Positions 35,531 to 45,577 are shown, counted from the first letter of the stretch. The stretch: DNA of 64,000 nt from JAKAAZ01 sp963817855 (GCA_963817855.1 CAWFQA010000002.1:806001-870000), one strand, 5' to 3'. Translations and numbers: made by a program. The notes: a model not told the origin generated them from the letters alone.

Positions 35531-36961
35531 CTACAGAAACTGCGCGACTTTTTCCCGCTGCGGCCGAGGGGTGAGCCAACTGACGACGAACAAGCAGATC
35601 AGTGACGCAATCAGCGCAGGGAAAATAGCGTCCCGATTCAGAAACACGGCGGGCAGGTGGCGATGCACGACGCCTGTATCCCAGAAGACCGTGACGAAGG
35701 TGCCTGCCGCAATACAGGCGACCGCGCCATAGGAATTGGCCCGACGAGAATAAAATGCCGCCAGAATCACCGGCGTCAGCGCCGCAGAATAGATGGTGTA
35801 GGCATAGAGCGCTTTCTCCAGGATCGAAACCGTGTACGCCCCCTGCACCAGCGCCCAGATGCCGAGCCCCACCACCACCAACCGCGACACCAGCAAAATG
35901 CGCTTGTTGCTGGCATCCGGACGCATGTAGCGGAGAAAGACATCGTTTACTAGATTCGTCGCCGGGGAAAAAAGATAATTATTCGCGGTCGAAATCACCT
36001 TGGCGAACACCGCCCCCAGCAGCAGCGCGCCCAGCAACGCTGGCAATCCGTGGGTGGCCGTATATGCGATGACTTCGCGCGGGCGGTGACTGACCTCTCC
36101 CGTACGGTAGAGAGCCGACCCGATCACGGCAATCGCGACGATGATCGTTTCCAGAATGACCGTGCCGATGACCCAGCCGACAACCGCAACGCGCGCATCT
36201 CTTTCGGATTTCGCCGAGAAGAACTTCTGATACATGGCCTGGTTTCCCAGCATCAGCAGCATGGTAGGCAGAAAGAACTCCATGGCGCGTGCAAACGATA
36301 TGGAGCCGAACACTTGAAAATGCGTTGCCGGCAGTGCCGCATGCAAGCCAACAACGCCGCCAGTCTGGCGCAGCAAAATCGGCAGCGAGACGATCAACGC
36401 CACCGTCACCAGCAGGCCGATCGCCACGTCCATGTAGGCCACCGACGCCATGCCCGCGAGCGCCGTGAAAACGATGACGAACGCCGCAATGATGTACATT
36501 CCCATCGTGCTGCTGATGGCAGCCGGAAAGATGAGGTGCAGAATATCTCCGCCGCCGCGCAATTGATAACTGGCGATGGCGGTATACGCAAACAGGATGG
36601 CGACGACGCCGAGCACGCGCGCCGTCTGGTTGTAACGAGCTTCCAACAGGTCAGGAATGGTGTACTGCGCGAATTTTCTGGCTCGCGGCGCGATGAAATA
36701 AATCAGCAGCAAACCGGCCCAGCCACCAGCCGGTTGCCACAGCGCGGCAAAGCCGTTGCGATACGCATTCTCCGCGCCCGCAAACAAAGAGCCCGCGCCT
36801 ATCCACGAGGACAACAGCGTGAACACCAGAACGAAAGCAGGCAGCGACCGTCCAGCCAGCAGATAGTCTGCCTTGGTCTTGACGCCGCGAAGCTGCGACA
36901 TCGACACAATCAGCAGCACTAAAACAACGACGGCTAAAACCACGGCATACAGCGATGGCAT
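35531..36961 (-). CDS. Sodium/solute symporter (SSS family)
   Basis: The 476-residue membrane protein has about 13 hydrophobic helices and the SSS pattern: DYLLAGRSLPAFVLVFTLLSSWIGAGSLFAGAE, the AGLLLIYFIAPRARKFAQYTIPDLLEARYN region and AYTIYSAALTPVILAAFY. It uses the sodium gradient to import an organic solute that sequence does not reveal. A frame open to 37099 overlaps the upstream yggU-type gene; the ATG at 36961 gives a start just before the first helix. It lies between yggU and the desulfurase on the same strand. Confidence 0.9.
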   Translation of the reverse strand: MPSLYAVVLAVVVLVLLIVSMSQLRGVKTKADYLLAGRSLPAFVLVFTLLSSWIGAGSLFAGAENAYRNGFAALWQPAGGWAGLLLIYFIAPRARKFAQYTIPDLLEARYNQTARVLGVVAILFAYTAIASYQLRGGGDILHLIFPAAISSTMGMYIIAAFVIVFTALAGMASVAYMDVAIGLLVTVALIVSLPILLRQTGGVVGLHAALPATHFQVFGSISFARAMEFFLPTMLLMLGNQAMYQKFFSAKSERDARVAVVGWVIGTVILETIIVAIAVIGSALYRTGEVSHRPREVIAYTATHGLPALLGALLLGAVFAKVISTANNYLFSPATNLVNDVFLRYMRPDASNKRILLVSRLVVVGLGIWALVQGAYTVSILEKALYAYTIYSAALTPVILAAFYSRRANSYGAVACIAAGTFVTVFWDTGVVHRHLPAVFLNRDAIFPALIASLICLFVVSWLTPRPQREKVAQFL

Positions 36962-37046
36962 GAATTCGACCTGCACGAAAAATTGTGAGAACCCGTTCAG
37001 TGTATAGAAGGCAGCCGGGTATGACACAGACCAAGATGTGCGACGG

Positions 37047-37379
37047 CTAGGAAACGAAAGTTTTCGAAACCGCGAGTTTCCGTTCGATCGCAGTGACAAT
37101 TGCCGCGCGGTTTTGCTCAGCAGTCAACACGCGCTTATCGCGAGTGTGCTCCCCGCCGACGAGCTTGACCGTGCTGCGCGAAACGTCAAAAAGCGCTGCG
37201 AAAAATCGCTCCAGTTCTTCGATCGCGCGGCCATCGACAGGCGGCAAAGCGAGCGCAAGCTTTACACGACCGTCAAGAATGCGGGTAATCGCAGTGCGTT
37301 TAACACGGGGATGAACGTTGATTTCAAGCACCGCACCCTGGAACGTATCGCGTATCCGTCGGCCAGACTCCGTGATCAC
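37047..37379 (-). CDS. DUF167/YggU-family protein
   Basis: This 110-residue protein carries the DUF167 pattern: VLEINVHPRVKRTAITRILDGRVKLALALPPVDGRA (given here in part as its two key blocks, INVHPRVKRT and VKLALALPPVDGRA), then LVGGEHTRDKRVLTAE. The fold is small alpha/beta; function is unknown. It is often found beside yggS, as here: its ATG overlaps the yggS stop by four bases, implying translational coupling. It ends 85 bases before the symporter start. Confidence 0.85.
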   Translation of the reverse strand: MITESGRRIRDTFQGAVLEINVHPRVKRTAITRILDGRVKLALALPPVDGRAIEELERFFAALFDVSRSTVKLVGGEHTRDKRVLTAEQNRAAIVTAIERKLAVSKTFVS

Positions 37380-38095
37380 GCCGGCGTCCTTGCCCCAAAA
37401 ATTGCCGTGCCAATGCGCACCCGCGTGGAGCCTTCTTCGATGGCAACGGAAAAATCGTGCGACATGCCCATCGAGAGCTCGTCGAATTGCAGCGCCGGGT
37501 ATTGTTGCGCAAGCGAGTCACGCAACTCGCCCAGCCGTCGAAAAAACGGACGGACTTGTTCGAGGTCGTCGGAATACGGTGGGACGGTCATCAGCCCGCG
37601 GAACGTTAGGTTTCTCAAATCCGGAAGGCGCTCCAGCAGTTGATGCAATTCATTCGCGTCAGGAGCGATGCCGTGCTTAGTTGCCTCCGTGCTCAACTTG
37701 ATCTCAATCAGGATAGGCAGGCGCTTTCCGGCGGCCGCACAGGCTTCATCCAGCCGCTGCCCCAGGCGCAGCGAATCGACTGAATCCACTGCGTCGAAAA
37801 TTTGTGCGGCACGCGTGGCTTTGTTCGACTGAAGGGGGCCGATCATGTGGAATCTCGCTGGTGCCGCATCAGTACATATTCCAGCGGCTTCTAACGCCGA
37901 CTGCTTGGTGGCAAACTCCTGCACGCGATTCTCGCCGAACAAACGGATGCCGCAGCCGTATGCCTCTATGACATGTTCTGCCGGATGCGTCTTCGACACC
38001 GCCATTAACTGGACGCTGTCGCGGGGTCGCATGGCACGTCGGCAGGCCGCCGCTATCTGTTCCTCTACGCGCGTGATGGAATCGACGATGGACAT
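37376..38095 (-). CDS. PLP homeostasis protein, YggS/PLPBP family
   Basis: The 239-residue protein has the single-domain alanine-racemase-like barrel of the PLP-binding YggS family: LMAVSKTHPAEHVIEAYGCG with the PLP lysine, FGENRVQEFATK, RFHMIGPLQSNK, and LSMGMSHDFSVAIEEGSTRVRIGTAIFG at the end. It buffers pyridoxal phosphate and amino acid pools rather than catalysing a known reaction. The frame is open to 38143, but the ATG at 38095 is the family start. It lies 10 bases after trxB and overlaps the YggU-type gene. Confidence 0.92.
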   Translation of the reverse strand: MSIVDSITRVEEQIAAACRRAMRPRDSVQLMAVSKTHPAEHVIEAYGCGIRLFGENRVQEFATKQSALEAAGICTDAAPARFHMIGPLQSNKATRAAQIFDAVDSVDSLRLGQRLDEACAAAGKRLPILIEIKLSTEATKHGIAPDANELHQLLERLPDLRNLTFRGLMTVPPYSDDLEQVRPFFRRLGELRDSLAQQYPALQFDELSMGMSHDFSVAIEEGSTRVRIGTAIFGARTPA

Positions 38096-38105
38096 GGAAA
38101 AAGGC

Positions 38106-39041
38106 TCAGCGACCGTGTTCTTCCAGATACTTTTCCGCCTCAAGAGCGGCCATGCAGCCGCTGCCCGCTGCGGTAATCGCCTGGCGATAGCGTCGATCCT
38201 GCACGTCGCCGCAGGCGAACACGCCGGCTACGCGGGTAAACACGTAGTCGTGGGTGCGGATGTATCCGTCGTCGTCGAGTTCAATTTGTCCCGTAAACAT
38301 TTTCGCGTTGGGCACGTGACCAATCCCTAGAAACATTGCGCTGACGGGAAGGATCGATTCCTCCTGCGTCGCCAAATTGCGCAAACGCAGACCCGTCACT
38401 TCTTTTTTTTCGACGCCCAGAACTTCCTCTACGGTGGTGTTGGTGAGGAACTGAATTTTCTCGTGGCCAATGGCGCGGTCCAACATGATTTTCGAAGCGC
38501 GAAAATGGTCCCGGCGATGGATCAGCGTGACCTTGCTGGCGAAGCGTGTCAGGAACAATGCCTCTTCCATCGCTGAATCGCCTCCGCCGATGACGGCGAT
38601 TTCCTGGCCGGAGAAAAAGAATCCATCGCAGGTGGCGCAGCTGCTCACCCCGTGACCAATCAGCGCATGTTCGCTGGGCAGCCCCAGCCATCGCGCGGAA
38701 GCGCCGCTGGCAATGATCAAGGTGCGCGTGTGTAAATTGTCTTTTCCAACCTGCAGCTGAAACGGCCGCTTGGAGAGATCGACGCTTGTCAGGTGACCCA
38801 GGCGAAAGTCTGCTCCGAAGCGTGAGGCTTGCAGCCGCATATTTTCAATCAACTGCGGACCCTGAATGCCGTCCGGCCAGCCCGGAAAATTCTCCACCGT
38901 GGTGGTAATGGAAAGCTGCCCGCCCGGCTCATGCCCTTCAAGGACAAGAGGTTTCAGGTTGGCGCGCGCCGCGTAAATCGCAGCCGTAAGTCCGGCACAA
39001 CCGGTGCCGACGATGATGGTGTCGCGAATTTCGTCTGTCAT
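38106..39041 (-). CDS. trxB: Thioredoxin reductase
   Basis: The 311-residue flavoprotein has the FAD motif IIVGTGCAGLTAAIYAARA, the redox pair in CATCDGFFF, the NADPH motif VIGGGDSAMEEALFL and the closing GVFACGDVQDRRYRQAITAAGSG. It reduces thioredoxin with NADPH. The first motif has GTGCAG rather than the usual GSGPAG. The frame is open to 39161, but MTDEIRDTIIVG from 39041 is the natural start. It heads the trxB-yggS-yggU run on the minus strand. Confidence 0.94.
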   Translation of the reverse strand: MTDEIRDTIIVGTGCAGLTAAIYAARANLKPLVLEGHEPGGQLSITTTVENFPGWPDGIQGPQLIENMRLQASRFGADFRLGHLTSVDLSKRPFQLQVGKDNLHTRTLIIASGASARWLGLPSEHALIGHGVSSCATCDGFFFSGQEIAVIGGGDSAMEEALFLTRFASKVTLIHRRDHFRASKIMLDRAIGHEKIQFLTNTTVEEVLGVEKKEVTGLRLRNLATQEESILPVSAMFLGIGHVPNAKMFTGQIELDDDGYIRTHDYVFTRVAGVFACGDVQDRRYRQAITAAGSGCMAALEAEKYLEEHGR

Positions 39042-39352
39042 AATCGATTCGTTGGAAGCCGTCTTATGTCCAGCACTGTCTGTGACGGATACGCGACAGT
39101 GCCTTTGAAGCGAGTCCCGGTCATTCGCCCCAGCTGAAAAAACAATGTGCCGAGACTCCATTTAGTGTATCGGGGAGTGGATGCGGACGGGAGGGTGAAA
39201 GACTCAAACCGGCGCAGATCTGTGCTGCAAACTGAAGAAAGTGGCGAGGCAGCGCCGAATGTTCCGTCCTCCGCTACTGCGCTGCATCTAAAATGTAACG
39301 GCGCTCACACATTCAAGATGTATGACGCAGCCCGCCACATGGAGGAGGGAGA

Positions 39353-40726
39353 ATGGCAAACGAGAACGGACGCATTCCTCGCACACCGCGGGTTGTGATC
39401 GTGGGATCCGGATTCGCGGGTCTGCAGGCGGCCCTCCATCTAGCCGACAAACCTGTGAAGGTGCTGTTAATCGATCGGCGCAATCACCATACATTTCAGC
39501 CGCTGCTGTACCAGGTTGCACTGGCCGCCCTGTCTCCCGGAGACATTGCACAGCCAATCCGTAGTATTTTTCGGAATCGCCGAAATGTGGAGGTGCTGAT
39601 GGACGAGGTTGTCGGCATCGACACCCAGACAAAATCGGTGCAACTTCGCAGCTCCGCAACCATGCATTACGACTATCTTATTTTGGCGACTGGATCGACT
39701 CACTCCTACTTCGGCCACGATGCGTGGGAACCGTATGCCCCAGGGCTGAAGACGGTGGAAGATGCGATTGAAATTCGCCGCCGTATTTTGTTGGCTTTCG
39801 AACTGGCAGAACGACAGGCTCTCGAGCAGGGCTCGCATCCGCCGCTGAATTTCGTTGTGATTGGAGGCGGCCCAACAGGAGTGGAACTGGCGGGCGCAAT
39901 TTCCGATATTTCGCGGCTCTACATGCGGGAGGATTTTCGTCACATCGATCCCACCAAGGCCCATGTGATCGTGGTGGAGGGAGCTCCGCGCATCCTGGCC
40001 AGCTATCCCGAAGACTTGTCGCGCAAAGCCGAAGAGGAACTGCAGGGATTGGGGGTTGAAGTACGAACCAATGCCCAAGTCACCGATGTGCAACCGGGAT
40101 ATGTTGTCGCCAACGGGCAAAGGATCGAGTCGGTGGTAACGCTGTGGGCGGCGGGCGTGCAGGCTTCGCCGCTTGGAAAAATGTTAGGCGCGGAGACGGA
40201 CAACAAAGGCACAATTTTTGTCGACCCATTCTTGAATCCGGCCGATCATCCGGAAATTTTTGTTTGCGGCGATCTGGCGAATGTGGTGGAAAATGGCCAC
40301 CGCATTCCAGGAGTTGCACAGCCCGCCATGCAGATGGGCACGCATGCCGCAAAAGAAATTCTGGCCGACCTGGCGGACAAACCGCGAACGCCGTTTCACT
40401 ATTTTGACAAAGGCGACATGGCGACCATCGGACGCCACAATGCGGTTGCGGATGTGAAATGGCCTTTCCACGCGCACATGAGCGGCCTCTCCGCGTGGAT
40501 GGCGTGGTTGACGATCCACATTTATTTCCTCATCGGCTTCCGCAATCGCATCGTGGTGATGTTGCATTGGATCTGGATGTACTTTGCGCTTTCCGTAGGG
40601 CCGCGCCTGATTACCGGCAGCCAGAAATTGCCGGGATGGGGCAAATTGATCGGTACAGAGTCGAAGCCCAATGAAACATGGCTTGACCCGAATTCTCCCG
40701 GAGCCGTAGAAACTCCGCCTTCTTAG
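39353..40726 (+). CDS. ndh: Type II NADH dehydrogenase (NDH-2)
   Basis: The 457-residue flavoprotein has two dinucleotide folds: VVIVGSGFAGLQAALHLA for FAD and FVVIGGGPTGVELAGAI for NADH. It also has FVCGDLANV and VAQPAMQMGTHAAKEI. The C-terminal region contains hydrophobic helices (AWMAWLTIHIYFLIGFRNR, VVMLHWIWMYFAL) that attach NDH-2 to the inner membrane. It passes electrons from NADH to quinone without pumping protons. A strong GGAGGAGGGAG ribosome site precedes ATG 39353. It is divergent from trxB and convergent with the S10 peptidase. Confidence 0.93.
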   Translation: MANENGRIPRTPRVVIVGSGFAGLQAALHLADKPVKVLLIDRRNHHTFQPLLYQVALAALSPGDIAQPIRSIFRNRRNVEVLMDEVVGIDTQTKSVQLRSSATMHYDYLILATGSTHSYFGHDAWEPYAPGLKTVEDAIEIRRRILLAFELAERQALEQGSHPPLNFVVIGGGPTGVELAGAISDISRLYMREDFRHIDPTKAHVIVVEGAPRILASYPEDLSRKAEEELQGLGVEVRTNAQVTDVQPGYVVANGQRIESVVTLWAAGVQASPLGKMLGAETDNKGTIFVDPFLNPADHPEIFVCGDLANVVENGHRIPGVAQPAMQMGTHAAKEILADLADKPRTPFHYFDKGDMATIGRHNAVADVKWPFHAHMSGLSAWMAWLTIHIYFLIGFRNRIVVMLHWIWMYFALSVGPRLITGSQKLPGWGKLIGTESKPNETWLDPNSPGAVETPPS

Positions 40727-40762
40727 CTTTGCATCGCGAGCACCCATCCAAACTGCGGCTCG

Positions 40763-42439
40763 CTACTTCGAGCGATTCTCGGTTCTGCGAATAAATGCGG
40801 CGGCATTATCGTGCAGACTGTGCAGCGATTCATCCCGCGCGTACACCATGTGGCCGGATTCGTAATAGTCGTACTCGATATTCTTTGTCAGGCTCGAATC
40901 TATTGGAAGATGATCCTGTTCAAAAGTCGCCGCAAAAAAGGGCGTCGCCAGATCGTAATAGCCGGCATTCAACATGACTTTCAATTGAGGATTGGTTTTC
41001 ATTGCATTGGCTAGATCCGGCATCACGTTCAGCGCATTGGAGCCATCCGAGGGGGTGCCACCGGGAGCCGCATGTTTATTGTCCCAAGTGTAACTGCCGA
41101 ACAGGGCCTCCTTCAGGTAGGTCTGGCCGTCACCATATTTTAGTACCTGACGCACATACTGGTTGAACAACGAAAGATAGGCAGATGTCAGAGCCGCACT
41201 CTGCGGATCGTACTGCGCTTCTTCGCTAAGCGGATCCAGCGCAGGTCCGGAGAATCGAGCATCCAGTCTGCCGGTCGTCAGCTCCTCGTCGCCCTGCAAA
41301 GTTTTCTCAAAATTTCCCCCGCTAACTCGCAGATTTGCCTTCATCCAGTAGGCAACGGGCAGGCCAGTGAAGCGATTCAGTTTCTCGGAAACGGCTCTTT
41401 TTTCTGTTTCGGAGAGCTGGTTCCCCTCCCACAACGCATGCGCGTAGTCGCCAGTCGCGAAGGCCTCCACTTCCTTCAGAAAAGCTTGCAAATCTGCCGG
41501 CTGCTGCGCCAATTTGTGGTGGTACGCTGCCGTGGCGGCGTAGGTGGGCAACGCAAGCTCATACGGAAGGTCATTCCCTGGGTTTGACTTAGGACCATCC
41601 GGAAGATCTCCAAAATTGAGCACCTGCGACAGCAGCATCACGCCATTCAGATCGATCCCCTTCTGGCCTTGCAAGATGTTTGCCAACACCGCGGAGCGAG
41701 TGGTTCCGTAGCTTTCTCCAAAAAGATATTTCGGCGAATTCCACCGATTGTATGCGCCGAGAAATCGCGCGATGAAACGGGCAAACGCATTCCCATCCTG
41801 ATCCACGCCCCAGAATGCCTTTTCCTTGTCCTTGCCGTAGAGGCGCCCGAAACCGGTGCCCGGCATATCAATAAAAACCAGGTCGCTGGCATCGAGCAAA
41901 CTGTACTGGTTGTTTTCCAGATGGTAAGGTGCAGGCGGCATGTGAATATCGACAGGCGTGGAGACGCGTTTTGGACCGAACGCTCCCATATGCAGCCACA
42001 TGGTGGAACTGCCCGGACCACCGTTGTACAGAAAAGTAATGGGCCGCGTATTCGGGTCCGCCCCCTGCTTGAAATACGCGACATAAAACATCTGCGCGGT
42101 CGGGGGATCCTGCGCTGGATCCTTCGGCGGAGTTGCCTGGCCGGGAAGAGGTCTCCCGTCCGCGCCGATCATGGCATCCTGCTCGTCGGTGGCACCTATG
42201 GTAAGGGTACCGGCGATCGCGGTATACGCAATGGTCTCGCCTTCAATCTCGACAGTGCCATCAGTCTTCGACGGTGCGAACTGTTGCGGACTTTGGAATG
42301 CGGAGTTCTGTGCGGCGACTGCAGTCACTTGATCATCTTTGGCCGCGGCGGGATTCGGGGACTGGCCGAAGGCGACCGCGGGCAAAAGTGCAAGTACCAA
42401 GGCTCCGGCCGTTAGAACGGAGGAAAACTGTCTCGCCAT
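40763..42439 (-). CDS. Serine carboxypeptidase-like protein (peptidase S10), exported
   Basis: The 558-residue protein has a signal peptide (about 1-27) and the S10 catalytic set: GGPGSSTMWLHMGAFGP oxyanion region, LFGESYGTTRS with the nucleophile Ser, GYYDLATPFF with the Asp, and YESGHMVY with the His. S10 enzymes remove C-terminal residues from peptides in acid compartments; bacterial exported members are common in soil acidobacteria. GTG at 42451 is possible, but ATG 42439 has a GGAG at usable distance. It converges on ndh. Confidence 0.9.
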   Translation of the reverse strand: MARQFSSVLTAGALVLALLPAVAFGQSPNPAAAKDDQVTAVAAQNSAFQSPQQFAPSKTDGTVEIEGETIAYTAIAGTLTIGATDEQDAMIGADGRPLPGQATPPKDPAQDPPTAQMFYVAYFKQGADPNTRPITFLYNGGPGSSTMWLHMGAFGPKRVSTPVDIHMPPAPYHLENNQYSLLDASDLVFIDMPGTGFGRLYGKDKEKAFWGVDQDGNAFARFIARFLGAYNRWNSPKYLFGESYGTTRSAVLANILQGQKGIDLNGVMLLSQVLNFGDLPDGPKSNPGNDLPYELALPTYAATAAYHHKLAQQPADLQAFLKEVEAFATGDYAHALWEGNQLSETEKRAVSEKLNRFTGLPVAYWMKANLRVSGGNFEKTLQGDEELTTGRLDARFSGPALDPLSEEAQYDPQSAALTSAYLSLFNQYVRQVLKYGDGQTYLKEALFGSYTWDNKHAAPGGTPSDGSNALNVMPDLANAMKTNPQLKVMLNAGYYDLATPFFAATFEQDHLPIDSSLTKNIEYDYYESGHMVYARDESLHSLHDNAAAFIRRTENRSK

Positions 42440-42530
42440 TTTTCGGATCACTCCAGAGGGTGGAAAGTATCACGTACGAGTTCTAACACGTTGGACGGTT
42501 GCGCGGGGAGGCGGATAGGGGCCGATTGAA

Positions 42531-43040
42531 TTACCAATCCTGAGGCAGCAACCGCAAGGAGCCATAGTCTTGCTGGATCTCGACGCAAAGAGCTTCGACC
42601 ACCAGTTCATGGTCGTCGCGTTGCGGAAGTCCGGATACGGTCACCGAACCAACGACGCCTGCGTGCTCGACGCGAATCGGAAAGCTGCCACCGTGCGCTG
42701 CATAATCGGACAAGGGCAGACCGTGTTTTTCCAGCAAATCGGTCTTCTTCTGTCGCAAGTCCAGGCCCACTGCATACGAACTGCGAAGGAAGTGGGCGAC
42801 CACGTTGCTCTTTCTGCGGACCCATTCGGAGTTGTTCGGAGTGGTGCCTTCCAGTGCGCAATAAAAGAGCGGTTGCCCGAAGCGGCGAATATCGATGACC
42901 ACGGCGAACTTGCGCTGGAGGGCAAAATTACGAAGGGCCGTGCCAATGCGCCACGCAAGTTCATTGTCAAAATGCGAAAGAACCAGCGCTTGCTCTTGCA
43001 TCGCCAGTTTCGCAAGATCGTCGTTGATGGACAACAGCAC
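42531..43040 (-). CDS. UPF0303/HbpS-like heme-binding-domain protein
   Basis: The 169-residue protein matches the UPF0303 group (GlcG/HbpS fold). It has ELAWRIGTALRNFALQRKFAVVIDI, SEWVRRKSNVVAHFLRSSY, and LSDYAAHGGSFPIRVEHAGVVGSVTVSGLPQRDDHELVVEAL. Some relatives bind or degrade heme; others have no known role. GTG 43040 is the longest start, and TTG two codons later is equally placed for the AAGGGG site. It lies 33 bases behind ilvE on the same strand. Confidence 0.82.
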   Translation of the reverse strand: MLLSINDDLAKLAMQEQALVLSHFDNELAWRIGTALRNFALQRKFAVVIDIRRFGQPLFYCALEGTTPNNSEWVRRKSNVVAHFLRSSYAVGLDLRQKKTDLLEKHGLPLSDYAAHGGSFPIRVEHAGVVGSVTVSGLPQRDDHELVVEALCVEIQQDYGSLRLLPQDW

Positions 43041-43073
43041 AACCCCTTGTTGAATGTTGCGAAACGCCTGCGA

Positions 43074-44015
43074 CTACGCCGAAACCGGCTCACCTACGGA
43101 GACTTTGACAGGCGTCAGCCAGTTGAATCGATCCGGGCGCTGGCCTGACACGATGCCAAAATATTCCGCCGCCAGCTGCTTTGTGATAGGACCCGCCTGC
43201 CCATCCTTAATCGTGATGCGATCGATCGATCTAATCGGCGTCACTTCCGCGGCCGTGCCGGTGAAGAAAACCTCCTCCGCAATGTACAGAAGTTCGCGTG
43301 GAATCGGCTGTTCCACCACTGGAATTCCGAGCTCGCGCGCCAGCGTCAGGATCGACGAGCGAGTGATGCCTGCCAGCACAGAGCTGCCAAGATCGGACGT
43401 CAACAGCTGGCCTTTATACACGACGAAAAGATTTTCACCGGAGCCTTCGGATACCAACCCGTTCACATCGAGTCCGACGCCCTCGTCGAATCCATTCAGC
43501 TTCGCTTCCATATGGATCAGTTGCGAGTTCATGTAGTTGGCACCGGCTTTTGCCAGCACCGGCAGCGTATTCGGCGCCATGCGATTCCAGGATGAGATGC
43601 AGACATCGGCGCCACGTTCGCCGGAGACATATTTCCCCCAGGGAAAATTGGCGATGTAGAACTCGATCGGATTCTTCATGGGATTCACACCAAGCTCACC
43701 ATAGCCGCGTAACGCAATCGGACGGATATAACACGGAGCGACACCATTCGATTCCACAGTCTCGATAACCGCGTCATTGATCTGGTCGAGCGAATATCCC
43801 AGATCCATGCGATAAATTTTCGCGGAATCGAGCATGCGCTGCATATGATCCTGTAGGCGGAAAATGGCCGCACCCTGCTCCGTTTTGTAGCAGCGAATCC
43901 CCTCAAACACCGACGAGCCATAGTGAATGACATGGGACATCACGTGAATATTGGCCTGGTCCCAGGGAATAAGTTTTCCGTTGTGCCAGATGTTTTTCGT
44001 CGGCTTTAACGACAT
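43074..44015 (-). CDS. ilvE: Branched-chain amino acid aminotransferase
   Basis: The 313-residue fold-type IV PLP enzyme has IWHNGKLIPWDQANIHV, SSVFEGIRCY, PCYIRPIALRGYGELGV, the KAGANYMNSQLIHMEAK segment with PLP lysine, and LVSEGSGENLFVVYKG. It interconverts Leu, Ile and Val with their 2-oxoacids. An AAGGAG site lies eight bases before ATG 44015. The frame is open 14 codons further but without a ribosome site. It is followed closely by the UPF0303 gene. Confidence 0.94.
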   Translation of the reverse strand: MSLKPTKNIWHNGKLIPWDQANIHVMSHVIHYGSSVFEGIRCYKTEQGAAIFRLQDHMQRMLDSAKIYRMDLGYSLDQINDAVIETVESNGVAPCYIRPIALRGYGELGVNPMKNPIEFYIANFPWGKYVSGERGADVCISSWNRMAPNTLPVLAKAGANYMNSQLIHMEAKLNGFDEGVGLDVNGLVSEGSGENLFVVYKGQLLTSDLGSSVLAGITRSSILTLARELGIPVVEQPIPRELLYIAEEVFFTGTAAEVTPIRSIDRITIKDGQAGPITKQLAAEYFGIVSGQRPDRFNWLTPVKVSVGEPVSA

Positions 44016-44260
44016 GGGGTGAATCTCCTTAAGGGAAGCGGGAACGCTTGGAATCAATCTTCATTATATCGGTGGCGTTGGCGACAGTGATTTCGAAGCT
44101 TCGAGCACTGCTGAATCGACCGGGAAATGAACGGCCACGAGCCAGTGCCGGATCGCCCGACATGCCGACGGCCTATGCTCCGATATACAATCCCACTCAA
44201 GCAAGAAAGCTCGCAATTCCCGGGCAGCTCAATCCCTTCGGTCTCAACGAGGTAGTAAAG

Positions 44261-44605
44261 ATGTCTGTCAAGTCTGTCGACCTTTCGCTTGATATCAAGC
44301 GGAGCGGGAACACGGCGATCATACGATGCCACGGCAAATTAATTGCCGGCCTGGACCATGTCCTATACCGCGATGTCAAGCAGTTGTTGCCTGAATGCGA
44401 TCGCATTGTATTGGACTTAACAGACCTCACCCGCATGGACAGCATGGGCCTCGGCGCACTGGTTCGGTTGTACGTCGCTGCGCGTTCTGCGGGTTGCAGT
44501 CTGGAACTCGTCAATCTGAGCAAGCAGGTCCGGATGCTGCTTAAGACTGCCAACCTGCTATCGGCTTTTTCCACTGTGTGCGAATACGGCATTAAGATGG
44601 GTTGA
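44261..44605 (+). CDS. STAS-domain protein (anti-sigma factor antagonist-like)
   Basis: The 114-residue product is a single STAS domain: AIIRCHGKLIAGLDHVLYRDV, VLDLTDLTRMDSMGLGALVRLY with the phosphorylatable Ser of DSMGLG, and LELVNLSKQVRMLL. Such proteins are partners of anti-sigma kinases and are reset by PP2C phosphatases. A PP2C-type phosphatase exists at 53818-55086, though far away. ATG 44261 follows GAGGTAGTAAAG. The frame is open upstream to 44048, but that part has no ribosome site and unlike composition. Confidence 0.87.
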   Translation: MSVKSVDLSLDIKRSGNTAIIRCHGKLIAGLDHVLYRDVKQLLPECDRIVLDLTDLTRMDSMGLGALVRLYVAARSAGCSLELVNLSKQVRMLLKTANLLSAFSTVCEYGIKMG

Positions 44606-44737
44606 TCAGCCAGGCAGGCTGCCTGAAGATCATCGGCGGGGCCGGTCGTCTATCAACATCAACGATTCAATCGAACAAGAAACGTACGAGGCAATGAACA
44701 GGGCTGGCGCGTTGCGTCTAGGGGCCACAGTGAGACG

Positions 44738-45199
44738 TCAGGAGTGGTGCTTCCCGCCTGCAATCGTATCAAGATCAATCTTGTTATATTCGCCGCGCTC
44801 AATGCCGGCGCGAATCTGGGCAGGACTCCAGCCTTTCCGCGTCATCTGATAGGCGTAGAAGCCTTCTTTCGCGCAAGTACTGCATTCGGCGCCATGCAGG
44901 TCTTCAAAACAGCTGCGCAGACTGGTATGACCGATGGCCCGGTCGCAGCGACAATAACAGGGCAGCTGATAAAGGACACTGGAAACCTTTACAGCATCCT
45001 TATAAACCTTCACCTGCCAAGGCGATTGGAAATTGATGCCAGTCAACTGTTTCCCGTGGAGGATGGGCGGCAGCTTGGCGTCAGCCGGTGAAGGCGCAGC
45101 ATGGAACGCAGGAAGATCCACGGCCGGATCTGTCCATTCGGCATGTCCGGCAACACAGATAAGCGCGACGATAAGAGTCAACCAAACGCGATTACGCAT
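44738..45199 (-). CDS. Exported PCYC-motif protein
   Basis: The 153-residue protein has a signal peptide (MRNRVWLTLIVALICVAGHA). Its cysteine-rich core reads LPCYCRCDRAIGHTSLRSCF, then HGAECSTCAKEGFYAYQM, as in the PCYC(GC) motif family (PF13798-like). The seven cysteines and His suggest a metal- or heme-binding site, but the biochemical role is not known. ATG 45199 is preferred to a frame start at 45289 because it begins the signal peptide. It is convergent with the STAS gene and divergent from the diguanylate cyclase. Confidence 0.78.
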   Translation of the reverse strand: MRNRVWLTLIVALICVAGHAEWTDPAVDLPAFHAAPSPADAKLPPILHGKQLTGINFQSPWQVKVYKDAVKVSSVLYQLPCYCRCDRAIGHTSLRSCFEDLHGAECSTCAKEGFYAYQMTRKGWSPAQIRAGIERGEYNKIDLDTIAGGKHHS

Positions 45200-45577
45200 T
45201 GATATCCCACCCCTAAAACACTTTCCGAGATTGTACGATCCTTTCGTTGAAAAGCCGAAATTTCTGGCTGACGACGCAGGAACCCGCATCCAACGAAAAT
45301 GTACCCGTGCTCATCCCCCGTGCACGGTTGTCCAAAACAATCGCGGAAATCTTGAACAATCCCGCCATATCTTGCTCTCGCGCGGGTTACAACGGTAACC
45401 ATGGGGACGGGCAAGCAGAAGCTCGATTGCACATTATCCCCTTTGAATCCAGGCAAAAGTGCTAGTGTAGGGACGTATCATGCAGGCACGATTCCATCAG
45501 TCGGCTAACCGACCGAGAACGTCACAGGTTTGCCTTTCAACAGAATCATCGTACACAGATTTCTAAGCTGACTTTCT

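Noticed and set aside
36050..36922. Plus-strand open frame of 290 codons
   Set aside because: It is antisense to the sodium/solute symporter and has strongly charged, repeat-poor shadow composition.
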